The notes: generated by a model from the letters alone, not told the origin. A DNA stretch of 36,544 nt from Chloroflexota bacterium (GCA_009840135.1 VXOH01000010.1:1515-38058); one strand, 5' to 3'; positions 27,386-35,686 are shown, counted from the first letter of the stretch. Translations and numbers: made by a program.

Positions 27386-27922
27386 ATGGACAACATCATC
27401 CTGGTGGGCTTCATGGCTTCGGGGAAGAGCCTCGTTGGGCGCATTCTGTCGGAGCGCACCGGGATGCCGTTGGTGGATGCCGATTCGGTGATTGTGGAAC
27501 GGGCGGGGAAGTCCATCGAGCAGATTTTTGCCGACGATGGCGAGGCCGCCTTTCGCGCCCTGGAGCGGCAGGTTATAGCCGAGCTTTGCCGCGATAAGGG
27601 GCGGATAATCTCCGCCGGCGGTGGGGCCTTCGTGGACCCTGACAATCGGCGGGCCATGCTGGAGGGCGGTACTGTATTCTGTCTCCAGGCCCGGCCGGAG
27701 ACCATTTACCACAGGCTGAAGGCCGACAACGACTCCGGGCAGGCGGTGCGGCCCCTGCTGGCAGGGCCGGACCCGTTGGGGCGAATAGGGGAGTTGCTGG
27801 CCCAACGGGCAGAAGCTTATGGACGGGCCCACTATAGTATAGATACTGATGCGTTTACGCCGGAAGAGGTGGCTGTAAAAGTTGTAGACCTGCTTCAGGC
27901 CGGAGCATCTACCAATTCTTGA
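27386..27922 (+). CDS. aroK: Shikimate kinase
   Basis: NIILVGFMASGKSLVGRILSERTGMPLVDADSVIVERAG; FRALERQVI; ISAGGGAFVDPDNR; ORF track starts at 27371 inside the repeat. Confidence 0.92.
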   Translation: MDNIILVGFMASGKSLVGRILSERTGMPLVDADSVIVERAGKSIEQIFADDGEAAFRALERQVIAELCRDKGRIISAGGGAFVDPDNRRAMLEGGTVFCLQARPETIYHRLKADNDSGQAVRPLLAGPDPLGRIGELLAQRAEAYGRAHYSIDTDAFTPEEVAVKVVDLLQAGASTNS

Positions 27923-27938
27923 AGACTCATTGGTGAAC

Positions 27939-27960
27939 ATTCGTGTCCCTTCGTGGATAA
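27939..27960. repeat. Half-copy of family A repeat
   Basis: ATTCGTGTCCCTTCGTGGATAA, similar to the right arm at 27292-27380, between aroK and aroB. Confidence 0.6.
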
Positions 27961-27982
27961 ACAGTAAGACTGGAGCGATCTC

Positions 27983-29107
27983 ATGACCAACACCTCAACC
28001 AATACCAGCAACAACCCCGACCTGGCCGCCACCGTTTACCATTCCGGGGGCAGCTACCCCGTCGTAGCCGGCTGGGGCGTCATAGACCGGCTGGGAGACT
28101 GGCTGGAAGAGCTGAACATCGGCAGTCCCGTTTATATCATCACCGACGAGAACCTGATGAACCGCTACGGGCGGCGGGCCCAGCGAGCGTTGCAGCAGAA
28201 GGGCATCGCCGCCCATTGCTTTATCATTCCTCCCGGAGAGCCCAGCAAGACCAACAGTCTGGCCCAGGCCATTTACGAGTGGCTGGTGGGCCTGAGAGCC
28301 GAGCGGGGCCACGCCATCCTGGCCGTGGGCGGCGGTGTGGTGGGCGACCTGGCCGGCTACGTTGCGGCTACCTTCCTCCGGGGCGTCCCCTTTGTCCAGG
28401 TGCCCACCAGCATGGCCGCCATGGTGGACGCGTCCATCGGCGGCAAGGTGGCGGTGAACCTGCCCCAGGGCAAGAACCTGGTGGGGGCCTTCTACCAGCC
28501 GAAGGCCGTGCTGGCCGACGTGGAGGCGTTGTCCACCCTGGGCAAGCGGGAATTGTCCGAGGGCTGGGCTGAGGCCATCAAGCACGGCTTCATCATGGAC
28601 GCCAACCTGGTGGACGTATTCGAGGAGCACGCCGAGGCGCTGATGGAAGTGGAGCCGGAGATCTCCACCGAGGTGATCCGCCGCAGCATGGCCATCAAGG
28701 CCGAGGTGGTGAGTCAGGACGAGCGAGAGACCCTGGATATCCGCATTTTGCTGAATTACGGCCACACCATCGGCCACGCCCTGGAGGCGTCCACCGAGTA
28801 CGGCCGTTTCATGCACGGCGAGGGGGTGTCCATCGGCATGATGGGCGCCGCCAAAATGGCCTGCGAGCTGGGCTTCCACGGCCAGGATGTGGTGGACCGC
28901 CAGTACGAACTGCTGCAGCGGTTCAACCTGCCCACCACGGCCCACGGCGTCGATGTTGAAGGCATACGCCGCGCCATGTCCCTGGACAAGAAGGTGGCAG
29001 GCGGCGCCAACCGCTGGATAATGCTGGACGGTGTGGGCCAGGCCTCGGTGCGCCGCAACGTGCCGGTGGAGTTGGTGGACAGGACGGTGCGGGAGATTGT
29101 GGGGTAG
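27983..29107 (+). CDS. aroB: 3-dehydroquinate synthase
   Basis: AVGGGVVGDLAGYVAATFLRGVPFVQVPTSMAAMVDASIGGKVAVNLPQGKNLVGAFYQP; LNYGHTIGHALEA; HGEGVSIGM. Confidence 0.97.
   Translation: MTNTSTNTSNNPDLAATVYHSGGSYPVVAGWGVIDRLGDWLEELNIGSPVYIITDENLMNRYGRRAQRALQQKGIAAHCFIIPPGEPSKTNSLAQAIYEWLVGLRAERGHAILAVGGGVVGDLAGYVAATFLRGVPFVQVPTSMAAMVDASIGGKVAVNLPQGKNLVGAFYQPKAVLADVEALSTLGKRELSEGWAEAIKHGFIMDANLVDVFEEHAEALMEVEPEISTEVIRRSMAIKAEVVSQDERETLDIRILLNYGHTIGHALEASTEYGRFMHGEGVSIGMMGAAKMACELGFHGQDVVDRQYELLQRFNLPTTAHGVDVEGIRRAMSLDKKVAGGANRWIMLDGVGQASVRRNVPVELVDRTVREIVG
29019..29107 (+). repeat. aroB 3'-end direct repeat, copy 1 (within intact aroB)
   Basis: 89 bp matching 29746-29834 with 5 mismatches and no indels. 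Confidence 0.95.
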
Positions 29108-29174
29108 GGGTGGCGGATGCTGGTACCTTTGCCCACTCACATTGGTATAGGTGCAATGAAGGAATAGTTGGAGA

Positions 29175-29450
29175 ATGCCTTACGAGTGGGACGAGGAAAA
29201 GCGGGAAGAGACCTTGAGGGCGCGAGGAGTCGACTTCGACTCAATAGAACACTTTGATTGGAGAACCGCCTTAACCCGGCAGAGTGACCGAGGCGGAGAA
29301 ACACGATGGGTCAGCTCGGGTTTTATTGGCAGTCGCCTCTATGTGGTGGTATCGACCATGCGGGAAGAGGCCACCCGCATTATCAGCTTCAGAAAAGCCA
29401 ATAGCAGGGAGGTTGACATCTATGACAACGAATCGACGCAAGATAATTAG
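29175..29450 (+). CDS. brnT: BrnT family toxin
   Basis: YEWDEEKREETLRARGVDFDSIEHFDWRTALTRQSDRGGETRWVSSGFIGSRLYVVVSTMREEATRIISFRKANSREVDIYD. Confidence 0.93.
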   Translation: MPYEWDEEKREETLRARGVDFDSIEHFDWRTALTRQSDRGGETRWVSSGFIGSRLYVVVSTMREEATRIISFRKANSREVDIYDNESTQDN

Positions 29451-29748
29451 ACCTACCCCTGAAGAAGACGCGGAAATTAACCGTCAAATTGCGGAAGACC
29501 CGGACACCTTTGAATTGGACGAGGAGTGGTTCAAAGAAGCCAAAACCTCGGAGGAAATCATCCCCCACATCCTGGAAAGGTACCTTCAAGAAAATGAGGA
29601 CTTGGAATCGGGAAGAAAGGAACGGTTGCGAATTCTTGTGGACAAGGAAGTGCTGGACTACTTCCGCAACCAGGGCGGCGATTGGCATTCCCGGATTAAC
29701 GAGGCGTTGAAACAGGTTATGCTGGAGAACGGGGACACCACTAGGTAA
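29422..29748 (+). CDS. brnA: BrnA family antitoxin
   Basis: RKIIRPTPEEDAEINRQIAEDPDTFELDEEWFKEAKTSEE...LVDKEVLDYFRNQGGDWHSRINEALKQVM; start overlaps the brnT end. Confidence 0.92.
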   Translation: MTTNRRKIIRPTPEEDAEINRQIAEDPDTFELDEEWFKEAKTSEEIIPHILERYLQENEDLESGRKERLRILVDKEVLDYFRNQGGDWHSRINEALKQVMLENGDTTR

Positions 29749-29834
29749 TGCTGGAAGGTGTAGGCCAGGCCTCCGTTCGCCGCAACGTGCCGGTGGAGTT
29801 GGTGGACCGGACGGTGCGGGAGATTGTGGGGTAG
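29746..29834 (+). pseudogene. Displaced aroB 3'-end fragment (direct repeat copy 2)
   Basis: Encodes LEGVGQASVRRNVPVELVDRTVREIVG* versus aroB LDGVGQASVRRNVPVELVDRTVREIVG*. Confidence 0.93.
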
Positions 29835-29912
29835 CAATTTAGCTGGAAATCTCGCTGTTTCCTTTTGAGGTAACTGCGGGACAGATTATTGGGTACCACC
29901 AGAGGTGCATTC

Positions 29913-30119
29913 ATGCGTCAAGTGTTGATCTATCCTGGCGAAGATGGTTATTGGGTGGTGGAATGTCCCAGCCTGCCCGGGTGCATTAGCCAGGGATTAA
30001 CCAAAAAGGAAGCCATCAATAACATCAAGAAAGCGATTGAAGAATACATTGCTTCCCTGGAGGACGACGGAATGCCAGTGCCTGAGGATAGGTTAGAGGC
30101 AGAGGTCCTTGTTGTATGA
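29913..30119 (+). CDS. hicB: HicB family antitoxin
   Basis: MRQVLIYPGEDGYWVVECPSLPGCISQGLTKKEAINNIKKAIEEYIASL. Confidence 0.92.
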   Translation: MRQVLIYPGEDGYWVVECPSLPGCISQGLTKKEAINNIKKAIEEYIASLEDDGMPVPEDRLEAEVLVV

Positions 30120-30337
30120 TGAGACTTCCCCGGGTTTCGGGGAGGGAATGTGTGAGGGCCCTGGAGCAGGGTGGATTTATCGTCATACGGCAACGGAGCA
30201 GCCACATGATCCTGAGGCGTGATAACCCGTACTCCCGGGTGACAGTTCCGGATCACCGAGAGTTGGACACCGGTACCCTGAGAGCAATAATTCGGCAGGC
30301 TGGTTTGACGGTGCAGGAATTCAATAGTCTGTTGTAA
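30116..30337 (+). CDS. hicA: HicA family toxin
   Basis: LPRVSGRECVRALEQGGFIVIRQRSSHMILRRD...TVPDHRELDTGTLRAIIRQAGLTVQEF; 4-nt overlap with hicB. Confidence 0.93.
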   Translation: MMRLPRVSGRECVRALEQGGFIVIRQRSSHMILRRDNPYSRVTVPDHRELDTGTLRAIIRQAGLTVQEFNSLL

Positions 30338-30450
30338 TTGAGCCTGCTGCGAACTAACTTCTTAACATCTAAATCGATTACAGAGAAAACCTGATATTGA
30401 AACCGAGAACTTTCTACGCAAAGCCCCAAGAAGAATAGGAGGCACCAACC

Positions 30451-31005
30451 ATGCGTACACCCGTTACTACCCGGGATATGGTACCTGAGAGCCTGCGGGA
30501 GGCTTTTGACTCTGAAACGGCCGCTACCGGCGGCACCGTTACCAGCGGGCCTGGCTCTGCGATGATTAACAGTCCCGAAATGCGGCGCCGGGCCAACAGC
30601 CTGGTCAATTACCTGCGGGACGAATCAACCCTGCCCAAGCGCATCCAGGAACTGGCCATGATCGTCACGGCCAAGGCTAACCAGTGCCAGTATATCTGGA
30701 ACGCCCACGCCGCCGGGGCGCGCCGCGAAGGCATTCCGGACGCTTTTGTGGATGCCCTGCGGGACGGTCAGCCCCTTCCCCAACTGGCCGCCGACGAACA
30801 GGCGGTGGTCAACCTGGGCCAGGAGTTCTTCAGCACCCGCAAGGTCAGCGACGCCACCTTCCAGGCAGCCATTGACCAGTTCGGCGCCCAGGGCCTGACC
30901 GAGCTCTGCACTCTGTTCGGCTACTATGCGCTGCTGGCCTTCAATGCCAATACTTTCATGATTGATTTGCCTGACCAGCGGACGGAGCCGGTGCTGCCGA
31001 TTTAG
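30451..31005 (+). CDS. Carboxymuconolactone decarboxylase/AhpD-like protein
   Basis: LPKRIQELAMIVTAKANQCQYIWNAHAAGARREGIPDAFVDALRDG...ELCTLFGYYALLAFNANTF. Confidence 0.85.
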   Translation: MRTPVTTRDMVPESLREAFDSETAATGGTVTSGPGSAMINSPEMRRRANSLVNYLRDESTLPKRIQELAMIVTAKANQCQYIWNAHAAGARREGIPDAFVDALRDGQPLPQLAADEQAVVNLGQEFFSTRKVSDATFQAAIDQFGAQGLTELCTLFGYYALLAFNANTFMIDLPDQRTEPVLPI

Positions 31006-31096
31006 CGCCCTTCGCCATGCTCGGGATAAACGGGTTAAGAGGGCCGTTCATTTGGGTTTCTTGTTCGCGGATGCGCTTAAACCGGCGCCGGAAATA

Positions 31097-31125
31097 TTGA
31101 CAGGCACAACCCGTTAGGTTATCTT
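31097..31125 (+). promoter_or_regulatory. Candidate promoter for DUF1800 gene
   Basis: TTGACA-N17-TATCTT upstream of 31268. Confidence 0.4.
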
Positions 31126-31267
31126 TTTTCTACCTTATAATCGGTACTAAACAACGGCCTTTTCCGGGGTGGTTCAGATAGGCGGTTGACCGGTATCGGT
31201 TAGGCTTGGTGATTGGCCGGGCCACCGGATACACCGAACTTACAGACAAAAATTAAAGGAGGATTGT

Positions 31268-32686
31268 ATGGCTGACCAACAAGATGTTGCCTTGATGGCC
31301 CACCTGTTGCGGCGAGCCGGCTTTGGAGCCAGCCGTGACGAGATAGAGGCCAAGGCTGCCCAGGGTTACGACAGCGTTGTAGATGAGCTGCTCAACCCCG
31401 ACACGGTATCTGGGATTGAGGAAGATATGCTCATGCGGTACATGCCCGCTTACCATGAAGCGGCCGCCATCGAGACCAACATTCAGGCGTGGGTCTATCG
31501 TATGATCAACACCCCTCGCCAGTTGCAGGAAAAGATGGCCCTCTTCTGGCACATGATTTTCTGCGCCGGTCATTCCAAGATTGACAGCGGCCAGGAAATG
31601 GGCCGGATGATCCAGATGTTCCGGGATCACGGCATGGGCAACTTCCGCCACCTGCTGTGGCTGCTGTCCACCAGCCCCGCCATGGTTTATTACCTGGACA
31701 ACAGCGAGAGCCACAAGACCAACCTGAACGAGAACTACGGTCGGGAGCTGCTGGAGCTGTTCTCCCTGGGTGTTGGCAAGGACGAGGAGTTCAACTACTC
31801 CGAGGACGACGTAAAGGCCTGCGCCCGCGCCTTCACCGGCTGGAACATCGCTCCCTCCTACCCGCCCTTCCCCTATGGCCGCAGCCCCTGGGAATTTCGC
31901 TACGACCCGGCAGACCATGACGACAGCGAAAAGACATTCCTGGGTGAAAGCGGAAACCTGAACGGCGACGACGTGCTGGACATTATCTGCAAACAGCCCG
32001 CCACCGCCCGCTTCCTGGCCCGCCATCTGTACAACTTCTTCGTGGCCGACGATGTACAGATTCCGGCCTGGCGCCTGACTCCCCCGCGGGACATGAACGC
32101 CATTGAGGCCATGGAGAAGGCCTACTTCGACTCCGGCTACGAGATCAAGCCCATGCTGGAAGTCCTGTTCAAGTCCGATTTCTTCAAAGCCGAGGATGTT
32201 CGCTACGCCAAGGTCAAGAATCCCGCCGAGATGGTGGTCAGCACCATGCGACTGGTGGGCGAGCACCGGGACATTCAGCCCGGCCTGTTCGAGTTCTCCC
32301 AGGAGCCCAAGTACATGGGCATGGACCTGATGAATCCCCCCACCGTTGAGGGTTGGCATACCGGCCGCGAGTGGATTGACAGCGGGACGCTGGTGGAGCG
32401 CATTAACTTCGCCGCCGACCTGATGGGCAATACCGAGCTTCCCGGCGTTCAGTCCCTGGTGGGCCGCCTGATGGCCCAGGGCGACACCCTTACCCCCGAC
32501 CAGTTCGTGGAAGGTTGCCTGGACTTGACCGGCCCGCTGACCGTCACCGAAGAGACCAGGGGCCAACTGATGGCCCACGCCTCCAAGGACGGCGACGTCA
32601 ACACTGCCAACCAGGCCGAGTTCGCCCGCCGCACCGGCGAAATGTTCCAGATGATTGCCGCTACGGCAGAGTTCCAGTTCGAGTAA
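31268..32686 (+). CDS. DUF1800 domain-containing protein
   Basis: AHLLRRAGFGASRDEIEAKAAQGYDSVVDELLN; MALFWHMIF; NENYGRELLELFSLGVGKDEEFNYSEDDVKACARAFTGW; WHTGREWIDSGTLVERINFA. Confidence 0.93.
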   Translation: MADQQDVALMAHLLRRAGFGASRDEIEAKAAQGYDSVVDELLNPDTVSGIEEDMLMRYMPAYHEAAAIETNIQAWVYRMINTPRQLQEKMALFWHMIFCAGHSKIDSGQEMGRMIQMFRDHGMGNFRHLLWLLSTSPAMVYYLDNSESHKTNLNENYGRELLELFSLGVGKDEEFNYSEDDVKACARAFTGWNIAPSYPPFPYGRSPWEFRYDPADHDDSEKTFLGESGNLNGDDVLDIICKQPATARFLARHLYNFFVADDVQIPAWRLTPPRDMNAIEAMEKAYFDSGYEIKPMLEVLFKSDFFKAEDVRYAKVKNPAEMVVSTMRLVGEHRDIQPGLFEFSQEPKYMGMDLMNPPTVEGWHTGREWIDSGTLVERINFAADLMGNTELPGVQSLVGRLMAQGDTLTPDQFVEGCLDLTGPLTVTEETRGQLMAHASKDGDVNTANQAEFARRTGEMFQMIAATAEFQFE

Positions 32687-32708
32687 TACAGTAGAAGGAG
32701 AAGAGACT

Positions 32709-33845
32709 ATGGTTTCTACGCAGAAAGACCCGGTACTGGCCGTTCTGTCCCTTTCCGGCGGCAACGATGGCCTGAATACCGTAATTCCTTATAGCAATGG
32801 TCTTTATCGGGACTATCGCCCCACCCTGGGCATTCCCGAAGGGCAGATTATTCCCATTAACGACGACCTGGGGTTCCACCCCACCATGGGTCCGTTGAAG
32901 AAGTTCTGGGACGAGGGGAAGCTGGCCATTTTCCTGGGCGTCGGCTACGACAACCCCAGCTACTCCCACTTCCGCTCCATGGACATCTGGCACACCTGCG
33001 AGCCCGACAAGATCGGCACCGAGGGCTGGCTGGGTCGCGTCCTCAAGGAAATTGACCCCAACGCCGAGAACGTGCTTTGCGGCGTCAACTTCGGCCGCGG
33101 CCTTCCCCGCGCCCTGGTAATGGAAGGCGTGCCCGTCGCCTCCGTCGGCAACCTGGAGACCTACGGTCTGCTGACCGGCATTGACGGCGAGAGCCAGCGC
33201 GACCAGGCCCTGGACGTGTTCGGCCGCATGTATTCCCCGGCCATGGGCAGCGGCGCCGTGATGGACTACATCCACAGCACCGGCACCAACGCTCTCAAGG
33301 GCGCCGACATCCTGGCCACCGCTCCCGACAAGTACACCTCCAACGTTGAATATTCCAACACCGTCGTTGGCCAGTACATGAAGAACATCGCCCAGACCCA
33401 TCTGGCCGAGTTCGGCAGCCGGGTGCTCTATACCACGTCCCCGTACAACAGCTTTGACACCCACGCCAACCAGGCTTCGCTGCATTCCGGCCTGTGGAGT
33501 GATGTCTCCAATAACGTCGAGACCTTCATGCAGGACCTGCGGGACCACAACGCCAGCGACAACGTCATGTTGCTGATGTTCACCGAGTTCGGCCGCCGCA
33601 TCGGCGACAACGGCTCGGGCACCGACCACGGCGCCGGCGGCATCGCCTTTGTTGTGGGCGAGCACGTCAAGGGCGGCATCTACGGCGAGTACCCGTCCCT
33701 GGAGCCCAGCCAGCAGGAAGAGGGCGGAAACCTGAAGTACAACATGGACTTCCGCTCCATTTACACGACCATCGTGGAAGACTTCTACAAGATGGACCCG
33801 CAGCCCATCGTTGGCGGTTCCTTCGAGAAGGTCAACTTCCTGTAG
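32709..33845 (+). CDS. DUF1501 domain-containing protein
   Basis: LSLSGGNDGLNTVIPYSNGLYRDYRPTLGI; HFRSMDIWHTCEPDK; FDTHANQASLHSGLW; FTEFGRRIGDNGSGTDHGAGGIAFVVG; start at MVSTQKDP. Confidence 0.93.
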   Translation: MVSTQKDPVLAVLSLSGGNDGLNTVIPYSNGLYRDYRPTLGIPEGQIIPINDDLGFHPTMGPLKKFWDEGKLAIFLGVGYDNPSYSHFRSMDIWHTCEPDKIGTEGWLGRVLKEIDPNAENVLCGVNFGRGLPRALVMEGVPVASVGNLETYGLLTGIDGESQRDQALDVFGRMYSPAMGSGAVMDYIHSTGTNALKGADILATAPDKYTSNVEYSNTVVGQYMKNIAQTHLAEFGSRVLYTTSPYNSFDTHANQASLHSGLWSDVSNNVETFMQDLRDHNASDNVMLLMFTEFGRRIGDNGSGTDHGAGGIAFVVGEHVKGGIYGEYPSLEPSQQEEGGNLKYNMDFRSIYTTIVEDFYKMDPQPIVGGSFEKVNFL

Positions 33846-33877
33846 GCCGTCATTAACGCAGCGATTGTTTCGCGCCC

Positions 33878-33906
33878 GTAGGGGCGGGTTTCAAATCCGC
33901 CCTTAC
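33878..33906. repeat. Intergenic palindrome (GTAGGGGCGG...CCGCCCTTAC)
   Basis: 10-bp near-perfect inverted arms between the DUF1501 and NHL genes. Confidence 0.7.
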
Positions 33907-33972
33907 CCTGAGGGCGCGAGACATAACGCTGCTAAACCGAAACAATACAAAGCACATTGACGAGGTAAGAGC

Positions 33973-34977
33973 ATGAGCACCCATTTCTTTGGTCTTACCA
34001 GCCGGACTTATGAGTACAGCCACTCGGTAGGCCGTAACGAGTTCGCTGGTACGGGTTTCCGAAACCCCTCAGACATGGCAGTGGATGCCGAGGGCACGGT
34101 GTACGTGGTAAACCGCTCCTATGAGAACCGCCCCGACGGCGTGCGGGTCACCGCCTGCACCCTGGACGAGGAGTACATCAGCGAATTCGGCACCTATGGC
34201 GAGGAAGATGGCAACTTCATCTGGCCCGCCGGCATCGCCATTGACAGCCAAGAACGCCTTTTCATCACCGACGAATGGCTGAACCGGGTCACCATCATGT
34301 CCAAGGACGGCGAGTTCCTGGGCAAGTGGGGCACCGGCGGCTCCGGCGACGGTGAACTGGACCGCCCTGCAGGCATCGCCATCAGCGAAGACGGCAACGT
34401 TTTCATTGTGGACAGCCGCAATTCCCGAGTTCAGAAGTTCACCCTTGACGGCCAGTACCTGGGTCAGTTCGGCAGCTTCGGCAGCGGTCCGGGCGAACTG
34501 AACATGCCCTGGGGCATTGACCTGGACAAGGAAGGCAACGTCTATGTCGCCGACTGGCGCAACGACCGCATCCAGGTCTTCAGTTCCGACGGCGTGTGGC
34601 AGGCCAGCTATGGCCGCTCCGGCGACGGGGTGGGCGAGTTCAACCGGCCCAACGGAGTGGCCGTGGACGAAGACGGCGACATCTACATCGCCGACTGGCT
34701 CAACGACCGGGTACAGGTCCTGGCTCCCGACGGACGCTTCGTAACCCAAATGGTCGGTGACCATGTAATGTCCCAGTGGGGCAAGGACAAGCTGCTCTCC
34801 AACCCGGACATGATTCGGCAGCGGGCGCTGGCTTTTGCCAACGACCCCACTTACGAACGCAACTTTGCCCATCCCTGCGCCGTCCGCGTGGACAGCCAGG
34901 GCAGGGTCTGCGTCCTCGACCACACCCGCGGCCGCATTCAGGTTTACAGCAAGGTAAAGGACCCGGTGCTGGTGTAA
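33973..34977 (+). CDS. NHL-repeat beta-propeller protein
   Basis: Repeated units such as GELDRPAGIAISEDGNVFIVDSRNSRVQKF, GELNMPWGIDLDKEGNVYVADWRNDRIQVF, GEFNRPNGVAVDEDGDIYIADWLNDRVQVL. Confidence 0.92.
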   Translation: MSTHFFGLTSRTYEYSHSVGRNEFAGTGFRNPSDMAVDAEGTVYVVNRSYENRPDGVRVTACTLDEEYISEFGTYGEEDGNFIWPAGIAIDSQERLFITDEWLNRVTIMSKDGEFLGKWGTGGSGDGELDRPAGIAISEDGNVFIVDSRNSRVQKFTLDGQYLGQFGSFGSGPGELNMPWGIDLDKEGNVYVADWRNDRIQVFSSDGVWQASYGRSGDGVGEFNRPNGVAVDEDGDIYIADWLNDRVQVLAPDGRFVTQMVGDHVMSQWGKDKLLSNPDMIRQRALAFANDPTYERNFAHPCAVRVDSQGRVCVLDHTRGRIQVYSKVKDPVLV

Positions 34978-35011
34978 CCGCCGGTTCTGGAAACTCATTC
35001 CTGGAAAACAA

Positions 35012-35035
35012 GGGGCTCACCAGACGGTGAGCCCC
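35012..35035 (+). terminator. Rho-independent-type terminator after NHL gene
   Basis: Perfect stem GGGGCTCACC-AGAC-GGTGAGCCCC then TCATTAT. Confidence 0.75.
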
Positions 35036-35073
35036 TCATTATCGGCACTTAATTTGTAGCAGTTTGTATGTAT

Positions 35074-35292
35074 TCAGGCCCTTCTCCTTCCCCTTGACAA
35101 AGAGGAACCCGGTTCAAAATCATCATCAAGCCAACGAACAAATTGGCTAGCGTGCAACATATAGGTAGCCTTAGATTGCAACGTCATTGGAGTCGCAGTA
35201 ACTTCCTCCTCGTAACGCTCTAACGCTTTGCGTACTTGGGTTAGTGCATCTTGGCTAACCTTTGGCATCGTATATCTTACCTCTGCTCTCAA
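35074..35292 (-). CDS. Small hypothetical protein
   Basis: LTQVRKALERYEEEVTATPMTLQSKATYMLHASQFVRWLDDDFEPG; loosely like an integrase SAM-like segment; start may be MPKVSQ. Confidence 0.45.
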   Translation of the reverse strand: MRAEVRYTMPKVSQDALTQVRKALERYEEEVTATPMTLQSKATYMLHASQFVRWLDDDFEPGSSLSRGRRRA

Positions 35293-35329
35293 TGTTCACA
35301 TCATGGAATTAGGGAGCGCCATCCGGGAG

Positions 35330-35686
35330 TTATCCTTCATTGTCACCGGGCCCCTCTGGCATACCGTCGTCAATCCAGCGGGCTATTTCCTCGCATTCGG
35401 CGCGAGCCAGAAAGGGACCGCGCAGGGGCATTTTACCGAAGGTGCCTACGTTCCGATACAAGGAACGGACCAGGTGGGTTTCCCAGCCCGGAACCCCTGG
35501 CTCGATGGCGCGGAAGCCGTTCAAAACTGCCTCGGCCAACTCCTGGGGAGTCTCCCAGTAGTACTCATGGATGCCGGGGTAGGGCTCCCGCCCCCACCGC
35601 TCCTTCCAGCGTTCCATGATGTCTTCTAGCAATTGCTTAACTCGCGGCCAATAGACGGGTTCCGGGGTTTCGTTGGCTTGGGTCAT
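35330..35686 (-). CDS. Hypothetical protein
   Basis: 118-aa ORF with plausible protein composition (VYWPRVKQLLEDIMERWKERWGREPYPGIHEYYWETPQELAEAVLNG...ECEEIARWIDDGMP). Confidence 0.55.
   Translation of the reverse strand: MTQANETPEPVYWPRVKQLLEDIMERWKERWGREPYPGIHEYYWETPQELAEAVLNGFRAIEPGVPGWETHLVRSLYRNVGTFGKMPLRGPFLARAECEEIARWIDDGMPEGPGDNEG

Noticed and set aside
27995-29140. 381-aa minus-strand ORF
   Set aside because: Antisense of aroB.
31253-32764. 503-aa minus-strand ORF
   Set aside because: Antisense shadow of the DUF1800 gene; composition typical of reverse-frame translation.
32661-33665. 334-aa minus-strand ORF
   Set aside because: Antisense to the DUF1501 gene with no domain signature.
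34069-34998. 309-aa minus-strand ORF with repeats
   Set aside because: Antisense of the NHL repeats, so its repetitiveness is inherited.
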